A stretch of DNA of 64,000 bases, taken from the NCBI GenBank assembly GCA_001247695.2, contig LGRX02035510.1:43673-107672 (forward strand). Direction: 5' to 3'. The DNA comes from Cymbomonas tetramitiformis. Lineage: Eukaryota > Chlorophyta > Pyramimonadophyceae > Pyramimonadales > Pyramimonadaceae. Below, one piece after another: positions 47,741 through 59,548 of the stretch. The notes below the pieces were generated by a model. That model saw only the letters and a program-made list of their open reading frames with translations. It searched no databases and was not told the DNA's origin. A program made the translations under genes and the position numbers. Each line of letters opens with the position of its first letter. The first letter of the stretch is position 1.

Positions 47741-50448
47741 CACCCTCAGCGAATGTGCCACGTGCGCGTGCGTGAACTGTGCCACGTGCGCGCGCTGTGT
47801 GCAACCCATGGGCCTGCCCCCCTGTTGTCTGTGGCCGACCTATATGCTGCTTCTGCTCCTCTGTTCTTCCGCCTAGATATGTTAGACTCTCTCTCTGTTA
47901 GACTGACAATAGTTGTTAAACAAGGATGGGCGGCAGAGTTGTTCTGGTGTCATTCAAACTGGGTAACGAGTCGGTATCCGAACTGAATGCTTCTCACATC
48001 CACTGGGATGATGGTGGATTGGCTTTTGCCGGCGGTCCTCATGCTGTTCAGTGTGTGTGCTTGTACCGTCTTGCGGCAGATGTTGCATGGTATGAGTGAT
48101 TGGACAATGAGCAAGCTCCTGTTGTGAATTGCTTGATTTGGTGGTTTGGCTTTCGGGCGCTCCGCGCGTCTCTAAGTGTATGTGTGTATGTCTGTGCTTC
48201 ACAGGGCTGGTCATTTTGGAGTTTCTTTTTTGGACCTTCAGCTTTTTCTACAGTATAGACATCCAACTGTGAAAACTTCTCTCAAGAACAATGCAAGGCA
48301 ATGATTTGTTTTTAATGGGATGGCCATGAGCTTTTCACAAGGCCAAGAAGAAGACGTCAATTTTGTGCTCCTCCCGAGTATGATGTGCAAGATGTGCATT
48401 TGCAAATGTATCATAAAGAATTCCTAATTGCTGGTATTATGTATTTTTCTTCGACATGATCGATTTCCATGATACACCCCTCAATATTATGAAAGTAGGT
48501 TTTCAGTTTACGTGCAGATCTATGAAATGAAATGGCATGCATTGAGTTGAGGGAGAACATGGGATTTCTTACATATGTCAATATGCAAGGAGTTTTTTCT
48601 GCCGTCAGCACCTAGACATTCGAGCACATGTTCTCTCCCAAATTCGCCATGACACTGTCTCTTCGGTTATATTCATCTTCTAGACAAATATGAAGGTTTC
48701 TTGTAAGAAGAAGACAATCCTTTTTTTAGTGTGATAAAAGAGAGGTATGCGAGTTTGATGCTAAAAAATGAGCATCTGCAAAGTTTTGAGTGTGGAAAAT
48801 AAAAATTACCACATATTGCAAAGTTTCATAACTTCCTTGAAGAGGTTGGGAAGCGTACGGGATTATATAAATTTGCTGATGTATTGCACTCTGCGCGAAT
48901 ATTCAATATTGTGCGTGTAAAGAAATAAAACGGAAGGTACAACAAGAAAGTTCGGAACTTTTAGGTGGAAATAATGGTTTGGTTCAGTAGAATTTGTTGT
49001 TTACATACCAGCACGCACCCGACACGCTCGCGCGCGCTACATGCCCCACGCCGAGCGCGTCGCAAAGGGCGTGACTGCAAGAAACACTACACTTCTGACT
49101 TCCCAAAAATGTATTGAAGAAAGTTATCAAAGTTGATAACTCTTCGAGGGAATATCAATTTGAAATATGAGGCTAACTTTCGGAAATTTATATATTTTCC
49201 ACTTTAAATTTTGCATGCCCATATGTGTCTTACAAACTTTTGGGTAAAAAGGCCATTTGTTTGCATCGAACTCATATACCACTCGATTTTCACACTCCAA
49301 AAAAGATACGCCGGTACAATATTAATATATCCCAAATTATTCTCAGCTACGCCCCAATTCTTGTCAGGAGACATATCGCAGTTCTGCAGAGATATTCCAG
49401 TACAATATTCCAGCAGCCGCCGCCGCCGCCGCATTCATTATCATTGTTACTTAATTTGCACTTGGAGAAAATTGAAGAGAATAGTAAAACAAGGTTACAA
49501 TACAGAGACAGCACAACACAGAGTGAAATTTCGCCTTAAAATTACTCTTGTACCAGCGTATGCCATGTCACGCCACGCAGGACGAAAATCCCGAAAAACT
49601 GTACAGCACAACCGTCCGTACAGCACACAGTGAAGAAGCATTTTTCTTAGAAAAAAGGGGGGGTTAGACCTCCGGTGTGACTCTCTGCGTGCTCATTGTC
49701 TTTCGCAACCACTCGTGATGAGACCATGCCCTTTGGTACCGCTGACAGGCACAGGGAGAAGGGGAAAGCGTGTTACCGCAAGAATATAGGTCAGATTCGC
49801 AAATTGTGCACAACACATCTCTCTAAGTGCAAAGCTAGCGTCGAGAAGTGGTTGACCACATCGAAACCAAAATAAGCATCAAACAAGCTGCTGAGCGTAC
49901 CAATGAACTGTTAGGATATAAATGATTCATATCCATGCATTTTCCCTTAACCAATACCTGCTTATCAGCGGGATGCGAAGCGGGAATATTTTAAAAACAT
50001 GCTTCTATCAAACAGTTTTCTAACATATCTCAAATCTTGCCAGATTCTCATAATTTAAGGGATCCTTGTTTCAACACAACGGTGCCAAGTTCGATCCTGC
50101 AATAGTGTTATCATTTAGAAAGCATCTTCGTGAGATATCCTACTGTAAACATTTCTTTCTTTTCTTCTCACAATACTTAACATTTTCTGCAAATATATAT
50201 CTGATGTGTGTGCAACCTGACTTTTATAACTTGGATGAGACCTGCCGAAAAGGACACTGATCGAAAGCACTCCAACAAGATGTTGAAAGGTGCAAGCACT
50301 TGCGCTCAAGATTCCTTGTCAGAAAGTCGTCGCTGTTAATTCCAGCTACATTGAGGGTACCAAAGAGCCACCACGATTCCATCCGAGGAAGAACGAAAAG
50401 CGTTATTGTGGACTGTATGAATATCAGTGCAGGAGATCAAGGTATAAT
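47741..50448. other. AT-rich intergenic region
   Basis: A (CCG)n-type run lies at about 49421-49431. Open frames are short and lack domains. No RNA gene seen. Confidence 0.5.
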
Positions 50449-50455
50449 TTAGCTC

Positions 50456-51640
50456 TTCTTTGCTGCGAGCTCACCAAACTTGCTCAAGATCTCACCGTAC
50501 AAGTGACGCGGACTAAAGTCGAACTTTTTCTGTAGTTTGAAGAGTAGAGTGTGAAGGCGATTAAGCATGCCTTCTCGCGAGAGACCCTTCGCAATCAATA
50601 CCTGATGCACCTCCCAAAGCTCAGACCTTCCGAAAGCGACAGTGAAAAGGCCGTGCATAGGTTGTGACAGGCAGCCTTGTTAGTTTCATATGGCATACGA
50701 ATCCAGACAAACAAGTTTTGGAGGTATAAGTCGTTTACCTTCCGCAAATTGTGAGAATAAAAGGTTTCTTCCAGTATTCGTGTGACAAGACGTTTGTGAT
50801 TAAAGGTGCTGCAAGTGACTAGAAGACCGAAAATGAATGGACGGGCAACAAGAAGTGAAGACAGGCATCCCGCACGCCAGATTAGACCAAGCCTTGAAAC
50901 GCAGACTTCCTTATAACAGAGGAATAATCGGTCCAACTAAGTTTGGAGCGCAAAGAGTGCCCTCAGACACAGCAGCAATCTTAGATGCCGATGAGGGAAA
51001 CCTGTATACTTTTACAGTTCTGCAATTATCTATCACGAACGAGTATAAGAAAATGGAAGGAAACTGTCAATATTTATCACGAAGGCATGTAACAAATTGT
51101 GTGTGAACACACCAGAAGGCTCTCCGCTGTGTGCTGGATGAACTCATCCCGATTGTGCATAATCTGCGAGCGGAGACCAGGTTAGCTAAGCTCACCAGGG
51201 CACTGACATCCATGCGAACCACAAGCACTGAAAATTAAGATGACAAAAAGGGACAAGCATGAACTTTCAACAGCGAATTGTGGTAGAACTTGCAATAAAT
51301 AAGGAATGCATGGGATCGCTCAGCTTGGAAGATCCCGCTCACCTCATACAAAACCTCCGCGTCTCGTTCTCCGCGCAGGTTGTTTTGAGGGTGCTTGTCC
51401 AGTAACATACGGTAGTGCAGATCGTGTTTCTGCAAGCGAAGCAGCGCATATGAAAACGCGGATTTCCTTTGCAGCACGTGTCTACTGGTGATGTAGATAC
51501 GGGAATACAGTAGGCTTAAGTCCGGAAAAGAGTTCTGAAATGATAACCGAACATTTCGGCAACTGCTGAACTCTATGGCGTTAAGACACACAGCACCCTT
51601 TACCGCGCATACGCCGGGACGTAGAACGCATTTGCAACTC
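50456..51640 (-). other. Possible multi-exon gene of unknown function
   Basis: Minus-strand protein-like stretches occur at about 51590-51260 (LYSRIYITSRHVLQRKSAFS, GERDAEVLYEVSGIFQAERS), about 51170-51121 (NRDEFIQHTAESLL) and 50610-50456, the last ending KFGELAAKKS before TAA. GTG-type donors and AG acceptors lie near several ends. I could not connect all exons in phase and recognise no family. Confidence 0.3.
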
Positions 51641-53429
51641 ATATATTCTTTTTCCCGTCGACTTCACACCCCCCTCGATCCCTCCCGATGTTTCCTGTCA
51701 TTTGTGCGTATTTGCAACGCCTCCTCTACCCCCCCTGATTTCGCTCCCTTCTTTTCGCCACAGTGCAAGGCTGCCGAGCGCATGCTTAGCACTCATGTGT
51801 CAGTGCCCTGACGACGTAAGGGCTATACGATAAGTCTATAACCTCTGACACACCTGGGTGGCATGAGGCATGCCAACCGAATTTAGCTCACCCATCGATA
51901 AGTGGAGCGAACTACAAGAAAGATGAGTGTAGTGCCGTGACACGAGACCACACTAACACAGAAAGTGCAGAGCACCCCCTCCAGGTGGCACGAAAACACT
52001 TATCCACATACGCACACACCGAAACACTATTTCATAACAAACAATACAAGGCAGGTATGTAAGTTCACTTCTACAGATATTCCTGGAAAACCTCAGTGCA
52101 TGCACTCACCTAGCTTTGTGAGCATCACCTCGGTGAGATGCGATATGATAACACAGAGCGCTGGACTACGTTAGCACCACAACAGTAAGATGTGATGTGA
52201 AAATAGCAGAGCGGGACAACGTCAGCACCGCAACGGAGACCCACGATATAAAAAGCAGAGCTGGACCCAAATGAAACTGTGGGGAGGAGTGTGATGAAGA
52301 ACCCTCGATCGCTGAGTGGAAATCTAGGGTGAAGTGGAAATCTAGGGTGAAGTTCGAGTGTTCGCACCGGTGCTGCAGGCTCGTGAGAAGCAGGGCGCCC
52401 TCTCCCCAGAGTCGCGTCTACCAAATCATTGTATGGAAGATTATCACTGCAAACATCAGCACAAAAGACCTCAGCAGTAAGTCAAGGGGAAACTAAACTT
52501 TAACCTAGAATAATCTTGAGCATCCGTACGCTCTAGTAAAAAATATCCGAGGTGAGCGAAAGTAAAATCTTGTGGAAGGCTTCGATGGGTGCGTGTGTGT
52601 GCGCGCGTGCGTGCGTGCGCGTATGTATAGACACACACACACAAACCCATATACATATACATACGTACGTACACACACACACACACACACACATCCATCC
52701 TTATAGACAATTAATTGTGAATATAGGTATATTCGCAAGCATGCACGCCTGTATGGAACTTGTGATGTGCTCAAAAATCATCTTTGGCTAATTTGCTTCG
52801 TAAGCACAACGCTTGAAGTCCCGATTAGAGTTCTTTAGAATTTTTCCGACTCAACTATATTGGCAATCGTGAGCGGTTTCATAGCGGTTTATTTGTTACC
52901 TCGTGATGCGTCGCTCTGGTAAGAAACTCATTTGTAATAGTTCTGTTTTGTTAAGGTATCATGACATTAGGGTAAACTCGCTATATTTTCGGTTTCAATG
53001 AAATCTCTATCACATATGATCTTGAATAGGCGAGACTTCCTGCTCTCTTACTCCAAGACCTTCAGACTACAGACCCATATTCCATATTATTGTACCCGCT
53101 CGGTTCGCTAAAAATATTTCGTTCTCTTCTGTTATCCGTCGCGTGTCACTCCTAGTATCTAGAGGAAGATTATTTTGACGATATCGATCACCAATTCACC
53201 ATCAACTTCAAGGCTCATGCTTTTACTCTGGCTGAGACCAGAGCCTCCGGAAAGCGATTTTTTCACACTTAAGATCGATTTTTTAATTTTCTGTAATAGT
53301 CCGGAGGTTACGAGTTACGAGCTGCTTTCCATTGCTGTCTGTTGAGAATCGCGCGATCGGCCGCGCAGGGCGCAGCGGCCGAAGCTCGTAACCTCTGGCA
53401 AGCCAGAGTAGCTTATGGTCATGCTACAC
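51641..53429. other. Intergenic with GT/CA microsatellites
   Basis: GT-rich and CA-rich microsatellites lie at about 52589-52695. Two copies of a ~20-base AAATCTAGGGTGAAGT phrase occur near 52320-52351. No gene recognised. Confidence 0.45.
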
Positions 53430-53433
53430 GTAT

Positions 53434-53668
53434 TCACGGGGAGCCCAATCTTGCCACCCCCACTGTAAGGGGGGGGGCACAGTGGGTCTCCTGTCTGTCA
53501 CCCCTCAGCCCGATGTGTCACCAGAGTCCGTTGTCACGGTGTGCTATAAAACACTCACCTAAGTATTTTATATCATCTTAGTATCCGAGAACACCTGCCC
53601 CTGCGAGACTGTTCTGCTCACACGCATTCGACATATATATCTACATATATATATCTCACTTCTTGTCA
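53434..53668 (+). repeat. 5' LTR of the gag-only element
   Basis: Starts TCACGGGGAGCC and ends CTTGTCA; contains TATAAAAC near 53545 that could serve as a TATA box. Nearly identical to 55728-55961. Confidence 0.88.
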
Positions 53669-53679
53669 GGTTATCGGCC
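53669..53679 (+). promoter_or_regulatory. Probable primer-binding site GGTTATCGGCC
   Basis: Directly follows the 5' LTR. The same GGTTATCGG follows the LTR of the inverted relative (61270-61262 on the minus strand), and it resembles the GGTTATGGGCC site of the intact Copia element, differing at one base. Confidence 0.6.
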
Positions 53680-53924
53680 ACCACTTGTGGGTGTTCGTTG
53701 ATTACTTTTGATCCTTGGAGGGCACGTCGAAACTCCTTGAAAAACGCCGCACGTCGCCGGCAGCCGCCGCACGTCGCCGACAGCAACTACATCTCGACCT
53801 CGGCCACCGTTGAAGATCGCGGCCGCGTCAAAATTTTATCACCAAACCGTTGACAATTTGGGCTACAGTTTTGCCCCGTTGTTTTTACGCAGATTCCAAC
53901 ATTCCCGATTACGTGCTTCCAGCT

Positions 53925-55509
53925 ATGGTGTCAAACCGCCGAAGCCCTGGACCTGTGGTGGAGTCCATTCGCTCCGCGCGTGCCGCCGCGGCTGCATCTG
54001 GCTCACCTGCGGGTTCTACACTCCCTGGCTCTGCGGCCCCTTCTCCGCAGAGGGGTTCCCGCACACCGGGACAAAATCCCGATCCGGTGGTGCGCATGTC
54101 CGCGCTGATCAGCAAGCCGACATTCATCTCGCTGGCTGCCACCTCCGCCGATTTTCATCGTGACGCCTCGGTCTGGGAGTCCACCCCAGTCCGGGCGTCC
54201 CAACAGTATGAGTACTCCGAGAGGATGGACTACGCCTTCACTTACGGTGAAGAGCTCGTGAAGGTCCTCCGCTCCCATGGCTTCAAGCCGCAGAAGGGGT
54301 ACACGCTCGACGGCCCGGACTCCGAGACCGACTTCGCCGTCCTTCTTGGTAATCTTCGCCACGTATTGTCCCCCATCTCCCACTACGAGTACGACAAGCT
54401 CTTCGACCTCGAGCACGAGTACCTCGAGTACCACTGGTCCCTGAACGAGCTCATCTTCATCATCCTCAAGGGCGTCCTCAACGGTACGGCTCTGGCACTC
54501 TACCAGGAGTCCGCTCGAGTCCACCCACGCGATGGACGTTGCGCCTTACAGCGCCTGCGCTACCATGTCGAGGCCTCCACGGACCCCGACACTTTCCGCT
54601 TCTGGACGAAGCTGCGGGATACGAAGATTGACGAGACCGCCGACCCCGCCCCGCAGCTCACGGTTCTCCGCGTCCTGGGCGACAAACATCAACGCCTTCA
54701 TCCCGGCTATGACGACGCTGGACGTGTACAAGATCTTCAGCACGTTCTCAGCCGGTCAGCGGCGAGCTCCCCACACGTGTCCCCACTTTATCTGGTGGTG
54801 CTACGTGAGCTCGCCGCTGGCCAAAGGTTTACATTCTCCACCCTCGCCCTCCGCATTGCCACGGTATGGCAGACCGAGGGGCACCTCTCCCGCCTAGCCA
54901 CTCCTCCATCCTCGGGCGCTGGTGGTGGCAAGGCACGGGCGGACGGAGCCGGTGGTGCTACGTTCAACTCCGTACGCACACGCGGCGCCGTCGTCAAGCC
55001 CGTCGGAGATTGGAAGCCGGCCCAGAACCCCCGCGTCCCTCACTTGATGTGGGAAGGGGTCGGCTATCCTTGCATCTCGTGCTTCCGTATGTGGGGCGTC
55101 ACCGATGGGCACACCGACACAGACAGAGGGAGTGTGCCCCTACGCGTGCGCCGCGTCCTTTGCACCTTCCAGGGGGCCGCCTAATGCTCCGAAGGCGCCG
55201 AAGCGCCCTACCGTCGCTGCCTGGGCTCAGCCCGCCGGTGGTGTGCCTCCTGCCGCGGCCCCTGGTCCCCCGGCGAGCCGTGGCTCACCTTCATTGCAGC
55301 ATGCGGCTGTGGACGGCGATGACGGCGATGGCGACGATGGCGCGGCCGCATTCCCTTTCCGCCCTTTGCTCGATCGTGACGAGCCGGGGCCCATGCCCGA
55401 CACCTCCGTGGACGACGGTGACGCCGATTGGCCGGCTCTCCGCTCCGTTCCGTGGATCCCGCCGTTCCAGGGTGCATCGTCATCCCGCTCGGCGGCAAAG
55501 CAAGATTAA
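53925..55509 (+). pseudogene. Gag-like protein of the gag-only element, one frameshift
   Basis: The first ATG is at 53925, although homology to the 61-kb copy begins about 10 codons earlier (NIPDYVLPAM versus NISDYVIPAM). The frame runs to 55184. The continuation lies in the +1 frame to 55509, because of one extra base near 55122 within a zinc-knuckle-like CISCFRMWGVTDGH...C. The N-terminal ~60 residues are Ser/Pro/Ala-rich. The core (YAFTYGEELVKVLRSHGFKP, DGRCALQRLRYHVE) is helical and acidic, matching the inverted copy closely. The tail is Pro-rich and acidic. Function as capsid is inferred from position within LTRs, helical content and the Cys/His knuckle. Confidence 0.7.
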
Positions 55510-55727
55510 GTAGCAACAGCACAGTTCGGCAAAGACCCTTCTCCATGCCTGCACGGTTTGTGATTGACTCTCGAGGGAACCGAGCTCTTTAGATTTACTT
55601 AGCAACAGACTTTTGGACATCTTGGGATGGCACATGCCGGACTGCTCGGGCCAGTTTGGCTCCTAGACCCTGCAGTGCCCCTGCCTCTTTGCCTGGTGAC
55701 ACCTCAACCCCACGGGGTGAGGTGGTG

Positions 55728-55961
55728 TCACGGGGAGCCCAATCTTGCCACCCCCACTGTAAGGGGGGGGCACAGTGGGTCTCCTGTCTGTCACCCCTCA
55801 GCCCGATGTGTCACCAGTGTCCGCTGTCACGGTGTGCTATAAAACACTCACCTAAGTATTTTATATCATCTTAGTATCCGAGAATACCTGCCCCTGCGAG
55901 ACTGTTCTGCTCACACGCATTCGACATATATATCTACATATATATATCTCACTTCTTGTCA
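55728..55961 (+). repeat. 3' LTR of the gag-only element
   Basis: Matches 53434-53668 and is followed by the second GTAT at 55962-55965. Confidence 0.88.
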
Positions 55962-55965
55962 GTAT

Positions 55966-56750
55966 CCGAGGTTTACGTTACGGATTATTTGCGCTAGCCG
56001 TCGACGCCTTTGCGAACGATGATCCCACGATTTAACAATTTATAATCGCACGATTCTCGGCCTTATATATATAACTGATTGTTTGCTGTTCGTTTCCACA
56101 GTTATTATATATTAGTGCACCCAACCCTTCCTCCCCTCCTGAAGCTACTTTGGAGGTTCACAGGCGGTCATGGGGAGCCCTTTGGATGTTTCCGGAGTTA
56201 TTTCACCGGGGGCTTGTTTTAATGCAAACGGAGTGGCCCTGCTTAACGGGATTGGACTTATAATCCTTTACCCGGTCTGCTCAACTCCTCAATTATTGGT
56301 CCAGTACGCACGCTTTGACGAACATCTATCGCGATGAGTGAGAGTGGATTCGCCACGTACTAATGTGAAATTTATTTTAGTTATGTTTGTCAGGCATAAC
56401 TTAGGATCACAACTCCGTCTACCTCAGTCGATATCTCCGGTAGCTTCGGATGACTGGCCACAGAATCCGATGACTAACCACGGTCTTGGCAAAGGTAGCA
56501 TTTGGCAGTTTTTATTTATCCACAGATATGATATCTCGCATGTGTGCGTATCTGTGCAAGGGTATGATTTTGTACAAGGCTCACTACACATTTAGCAAGG
56601 AAGGATCAATTTCCCGCTCTATGCAACATAATGATAAAACATTAAGAGCAAGGTATATAGATGATCGACATGTATTAGTATATATTACAAGAAGTAAGGG
56701 CATCAGATTCTGCTATTGTCATTTTGCTCTACGTTAGATTTCCAAATTTC
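55966..56750. other. Intergenic, no gene recognised
   Basis: AT-rich spacer without domains or obvious repeats. Confidence 0.45.
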
Positions 56751-56755
56751 ATCGG

Positions 56756-56912
56756 TCGATATGCAGCCGATATATCAGCCGATATGCACCCTATATATCA
56801 GCCGATATGCATCCCATACATCAGCCCATATATCAACCGATATGCACCCTATATACCGGCCGATATATCAGCCGATATGTAGCCCATATATCAGCCGATA
56901 TGCAGCCCAAAT
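56756..56912. repeat. GATATATCAGCC short tandem repeats
   Basis: About ten copies of CCGATATGCA(G/C)CC and CCGATATATCAG alternate at 14-16-bp spacing. The motif is partly self-complementary. Confidence 0.85.
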
Positions 56913-56919
56913 ATCAGAA

Positions 56920-57440
56920 GAGTTGCGGAAGACACTCAGAAGACGTTCAGAAGGCGCGCGGAAGACATGCAGAAGACATCTCCCCGACATCTTACCGACG
57001 TCTTCTTAGATGTGCTTGCGGAAGATACCCCAGATACCTTCTGTACATCTTCCAGACATCTTCGGGGAATATATGTCTTGCTGAACCCAGAAGAGGTGCG
57101 GAAGACACGCGGAAGACATTTCCTGACATCTTCCGGACGTCTTCTTGACTGTGCTTGCGGAAGATACCCCAGCTATCTTCTGTACATCTTCCGGATGTCT
57201 TTGAGGAAGACATGTCTTCTGGAAATCAGAAACTTGTAGAAGACACTCCGCATTTTAGGTAGACATTAGAAGACGCGTAGAAGATCCTCAAAAAAATGAG
57301 GAAGACGCCCCGAAGAGAACTCAAAGGACATTTGGTGGAACTGCGGCGTGTCTTCTACAAGTTTCTGATTTCCAGAAGACATGTCTTCCTCAAAGACATC
57401 TCTGGAGGGTAACAAGATGCACAGAAGATATCTGGGGTGT
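56920..57440. repeat. GAAGAC/GTCTTC satellite, block 1
   Basis: GAAGAC or GTCTTC occurs every 10-25 bp on alternating strands. A longer unit (about 130 bp) recurs at 57011 and 57148 (TGTGCTTGCGGAAGATACCC). The block contains the perfect 53-bp inverted repeat described separately. Confidence 0.85.
57194..57400. repeat. Perfect 53-bp inverted repeat with 101-bp loop
   Basis: 57194-57246 and 57348-57400 are exact reverse complements over 53 bases by direct comparison. A transcript could form a long hairpin. Confidence 0.9.
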
Positions 57441-58156
57441 CTTCCGTATGTTTTTTTTTTTCTTTTTGTTTTAAAGCTTTAAAAATCGCGAAAAAACAAA
57501 AAAACATATAAGGTGCACAATATTGGGCATAATTGTGTGGTGTAGGTAGAAGTGCAAAAAAACAAGTGGTTTGTTCGGGAGAGGGGCAAACGTACCAAGT
57601 TACTAAGTTAAAACGGCCGACGAATTTGGTAGAAAAAACTGCTCTTGTTTTAGAGCACCATCCCTCCTAGCAACGGTCGAACAGTCGATCACGCGCGCAG
57701 TGAGTCGCGTGATGACGTGATGACTGCACGATACCGCGGATAGCAAACCCGGAAAATCTGCCAGCGCTGCGCTGCGCTGGTGTGGCGCTGGCGTGTGGTC
57801 GCGGTCGTGGTCAGGCGTCATCGTCAGCTAGCATTAGCATCGCATCGCATCGCATCGTCAGGCCCAGCGCAGGGGAGTGAGCACGAGCACCGCACCGCAC
57901 ATCGACATGACCGTTCGACTTTGAATTTTATTTAACGTTGAAGTGAAATTTGCATCTACCACTTTTACACCTGCATCCAACTCAATTCCACCGCAGCCTC
58001 GTTTTCCGCGGACTGCTGCTGGGTGAAGTGGTCCTTTTAAAATAGTTCGTCTAGCAGAAAAAACGTTGCACAACGCAATACTTCAATAGTGATTGCGGGT
58101 GCTTTTCGTGCCTTGGTTTTTTTACGCGCACTTCGGCGTGCTTAGCGTCTAATTGA
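57441..58156. other. Spacer upstream of the tRNA-like sequence
   Basis: It has T-rich and A-rich runs near 57450-57500 and CATCG repeats near 57838-57859. No gene recognised. Confidence 0.45.
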
Positions 58157-58227
58157 GGTGTGAACGAGACATGTGTTCTCGCTCGTCCTTTGGACGAGAT
58201 GATGTTGGTTCGATTCCAACTCACACC
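58157..58227 (+). ncRNA. tRNA-like sequence with box B and Pol III-type T-run
   Basis: A 71-base segment folds as a cloverleaf. The acceptor GGTGTGA pairs perfectly with TCACACC. The anticodon stem CTCGT/ACGAG has a CCTTTGG loop, and the T arm GTTGG-TTCGATT-CCAAC contains a consensus box B. TTTTT follows at 58236. Oddities: no T at position 8, no T at position 33, a D arm (GAGA/TCTC) with a seven-base loop lacking GG, and no box A. It could be a degenerate tRNA, a tRNA-derived repeat or another Pol III RNA. Confidence 0.45.
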
Positions 58228-58283
58228 ACTAGGCCTTTTTGTTTTCCTTCGGTATTCTTGTATTTCGTCTCGTACTATTTTTG

Positions 58284-58715
58284 CGCTTTACTAACCTTTG
58301 GTTTTGCGTTGCGCTTTGTTTTTCAGATCGGCTGAAAATGACCTAGTTCAAAAGGTAAATTTTCAGCCCAACCTCAACACCACAAGTAAAGGTATTTGCT
58401 CTATCATCCCCTAGTGTCACACCTAGAAAATACTGCCTTTATGCGTTGTGTTTTTCCGCTTTACTAACCTTTGGTTTTGAGTTGCGCTTTGTTTTTCAGA
58501 TCGGCTGAAAATGAGCAAGTGGGAAAAGCGCATTTTCAGCCCATCGCCCACAACTAGAAGAGTAAAGGTACTTACCTTACCCTTCCTAGGAATTTGTGCT
58601 TGTATTCATTGTGTGTTTTCACTCTACTAAGTGTTGGTATTTTGGTGTGCGTTGTTTTTCAGATCGGTTAAAAACGAGCGAGTGGAAAACCCATGTTTTT
58701 GCGTGGTCCAAGACC
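58284..58715. repeat. Three tandem ~170-bp units containing exon-like hairpins
   Basis: Units repeat CTTTACTAACCTTTGGTTTT...TTTTTCAG-ATCGGCTGAAAATG at spacings of 172 and about 164 bp. Units 1 and 2 each place a 65-68-base segment between an acceptor-like TTTTTCAG and a donor-like AAAG-GTAYTT. Within it, GGCTGAAAAT(G) pairs with (C)ATTTTCAGCC: 58330-58339 with 58359-58368, and 58503-58513 with 58531-58541. Unit 3 is diverged and lacks a good stem. Coding potential is negligible. Confidence 0.7.
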
Positions 58716-59084
58716 TATGCCATGTGTGCATGTTAGTTGAACATCGTTTCTAGGTAATTAGACTAGTTGTTTAGAACATGAATGTGAAGTAGTTCTAGAC
58801 ACTTAGCTAGTTAGGATAATAATATGCGTGGCCCTCCTTATGATTAGATTCTTGATTGAAAAGTAATATTGTTAAAGCAATTTTAGTCTCCAAAGCATCT
58901 TAGCCTTCCACACATAAAAATCATCTCTTGTCGTGTATCAAACATTGAGAATATGTTTGTTAAGGATGGCGAGAAGTGTATTATGCCATACATCTTGTTT
59001 GCACGCATCCTTCTTGCAAACTTATTTCAGCCTAAAAATATTCCTCGCGAATGCGTATACGAATGTTGAAATTTATTAGACATG

Positions 59085-59548
59085 CAGTAGGCATTCAGAA
59101 GATATCTTCTGGACGTCTTCTGCATGACTTCTGTACATCTTCTGAATTCCGGAAGATGTCTTCTGGACGTCTTCTGGGTTCCAGAAGATATCTAGAAGAC
59201 ATCCAGAAGACGTCTTCTACGCGTCTTCTAATGTCTACCATCTTCTGAGTTTCAGAAGACGTCCAGAAGATCTTCGGGGAAGATGTACAGAAGACGCCCA
59301 AAAGATATCAAGAAGACGTCTTCCGGGATTCAGAAGACATGTAGAAGACATGCAGAAGACGTCCAGAAGATAACTTCTGGATGTCTTCCCCGAAGATCTT
59401 CTGGACGTCTTCTGGAAACCAGAAGATGGTAGACATTATAAGACGCGCCGAAGACGTCTTCTGGATGTCTTCTGGGTGTCTTCTGGACCCCAGAAGACGT
59501 CCAGAAGACGTTCAGAAGACGTTCATAAGACGCGTCTTCTGATTTTCC
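59085..59548. repeat. GAAGAC/GTCTTC satellite, block 2
   Basis: Same motif family as 56920-57440, here with CAGAAGACGTCTTCTG-type palindromes and GGACGTCTTCTGG repeats. It abuts and probably truncates the inverted Gag element: the Gag reading frame runs into it. Confidence 0.85.

Larger units (their letters stand above)
53434..55961 (+). mobile_element. Gag-only LTR retroelement (non-autonomous)
   Basis: LTRs lie at 53434-53668 (235 bp) and 55728-55961 (234 bp). They differ by three substitutions and one G in a G-run, so the insertion is fairly recent. GTAT precedes the left LTR and follows the right one. GGTTATCGG abuts the 5' LTR as a probable primer site, and a purine-rich GGGGTGAGGTGGTG precedes the 3' LTR. 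The interior is about 2.06 kb and codes only a Gag-like protein, so enzymes must come from a partner element. Confidence 0.85.

Noticed and set aside
52560..52791. Cys/Val/His/Thr-rich frames near 52.6 kb
   Set aside because: Translations of GT/CA microsatellites.
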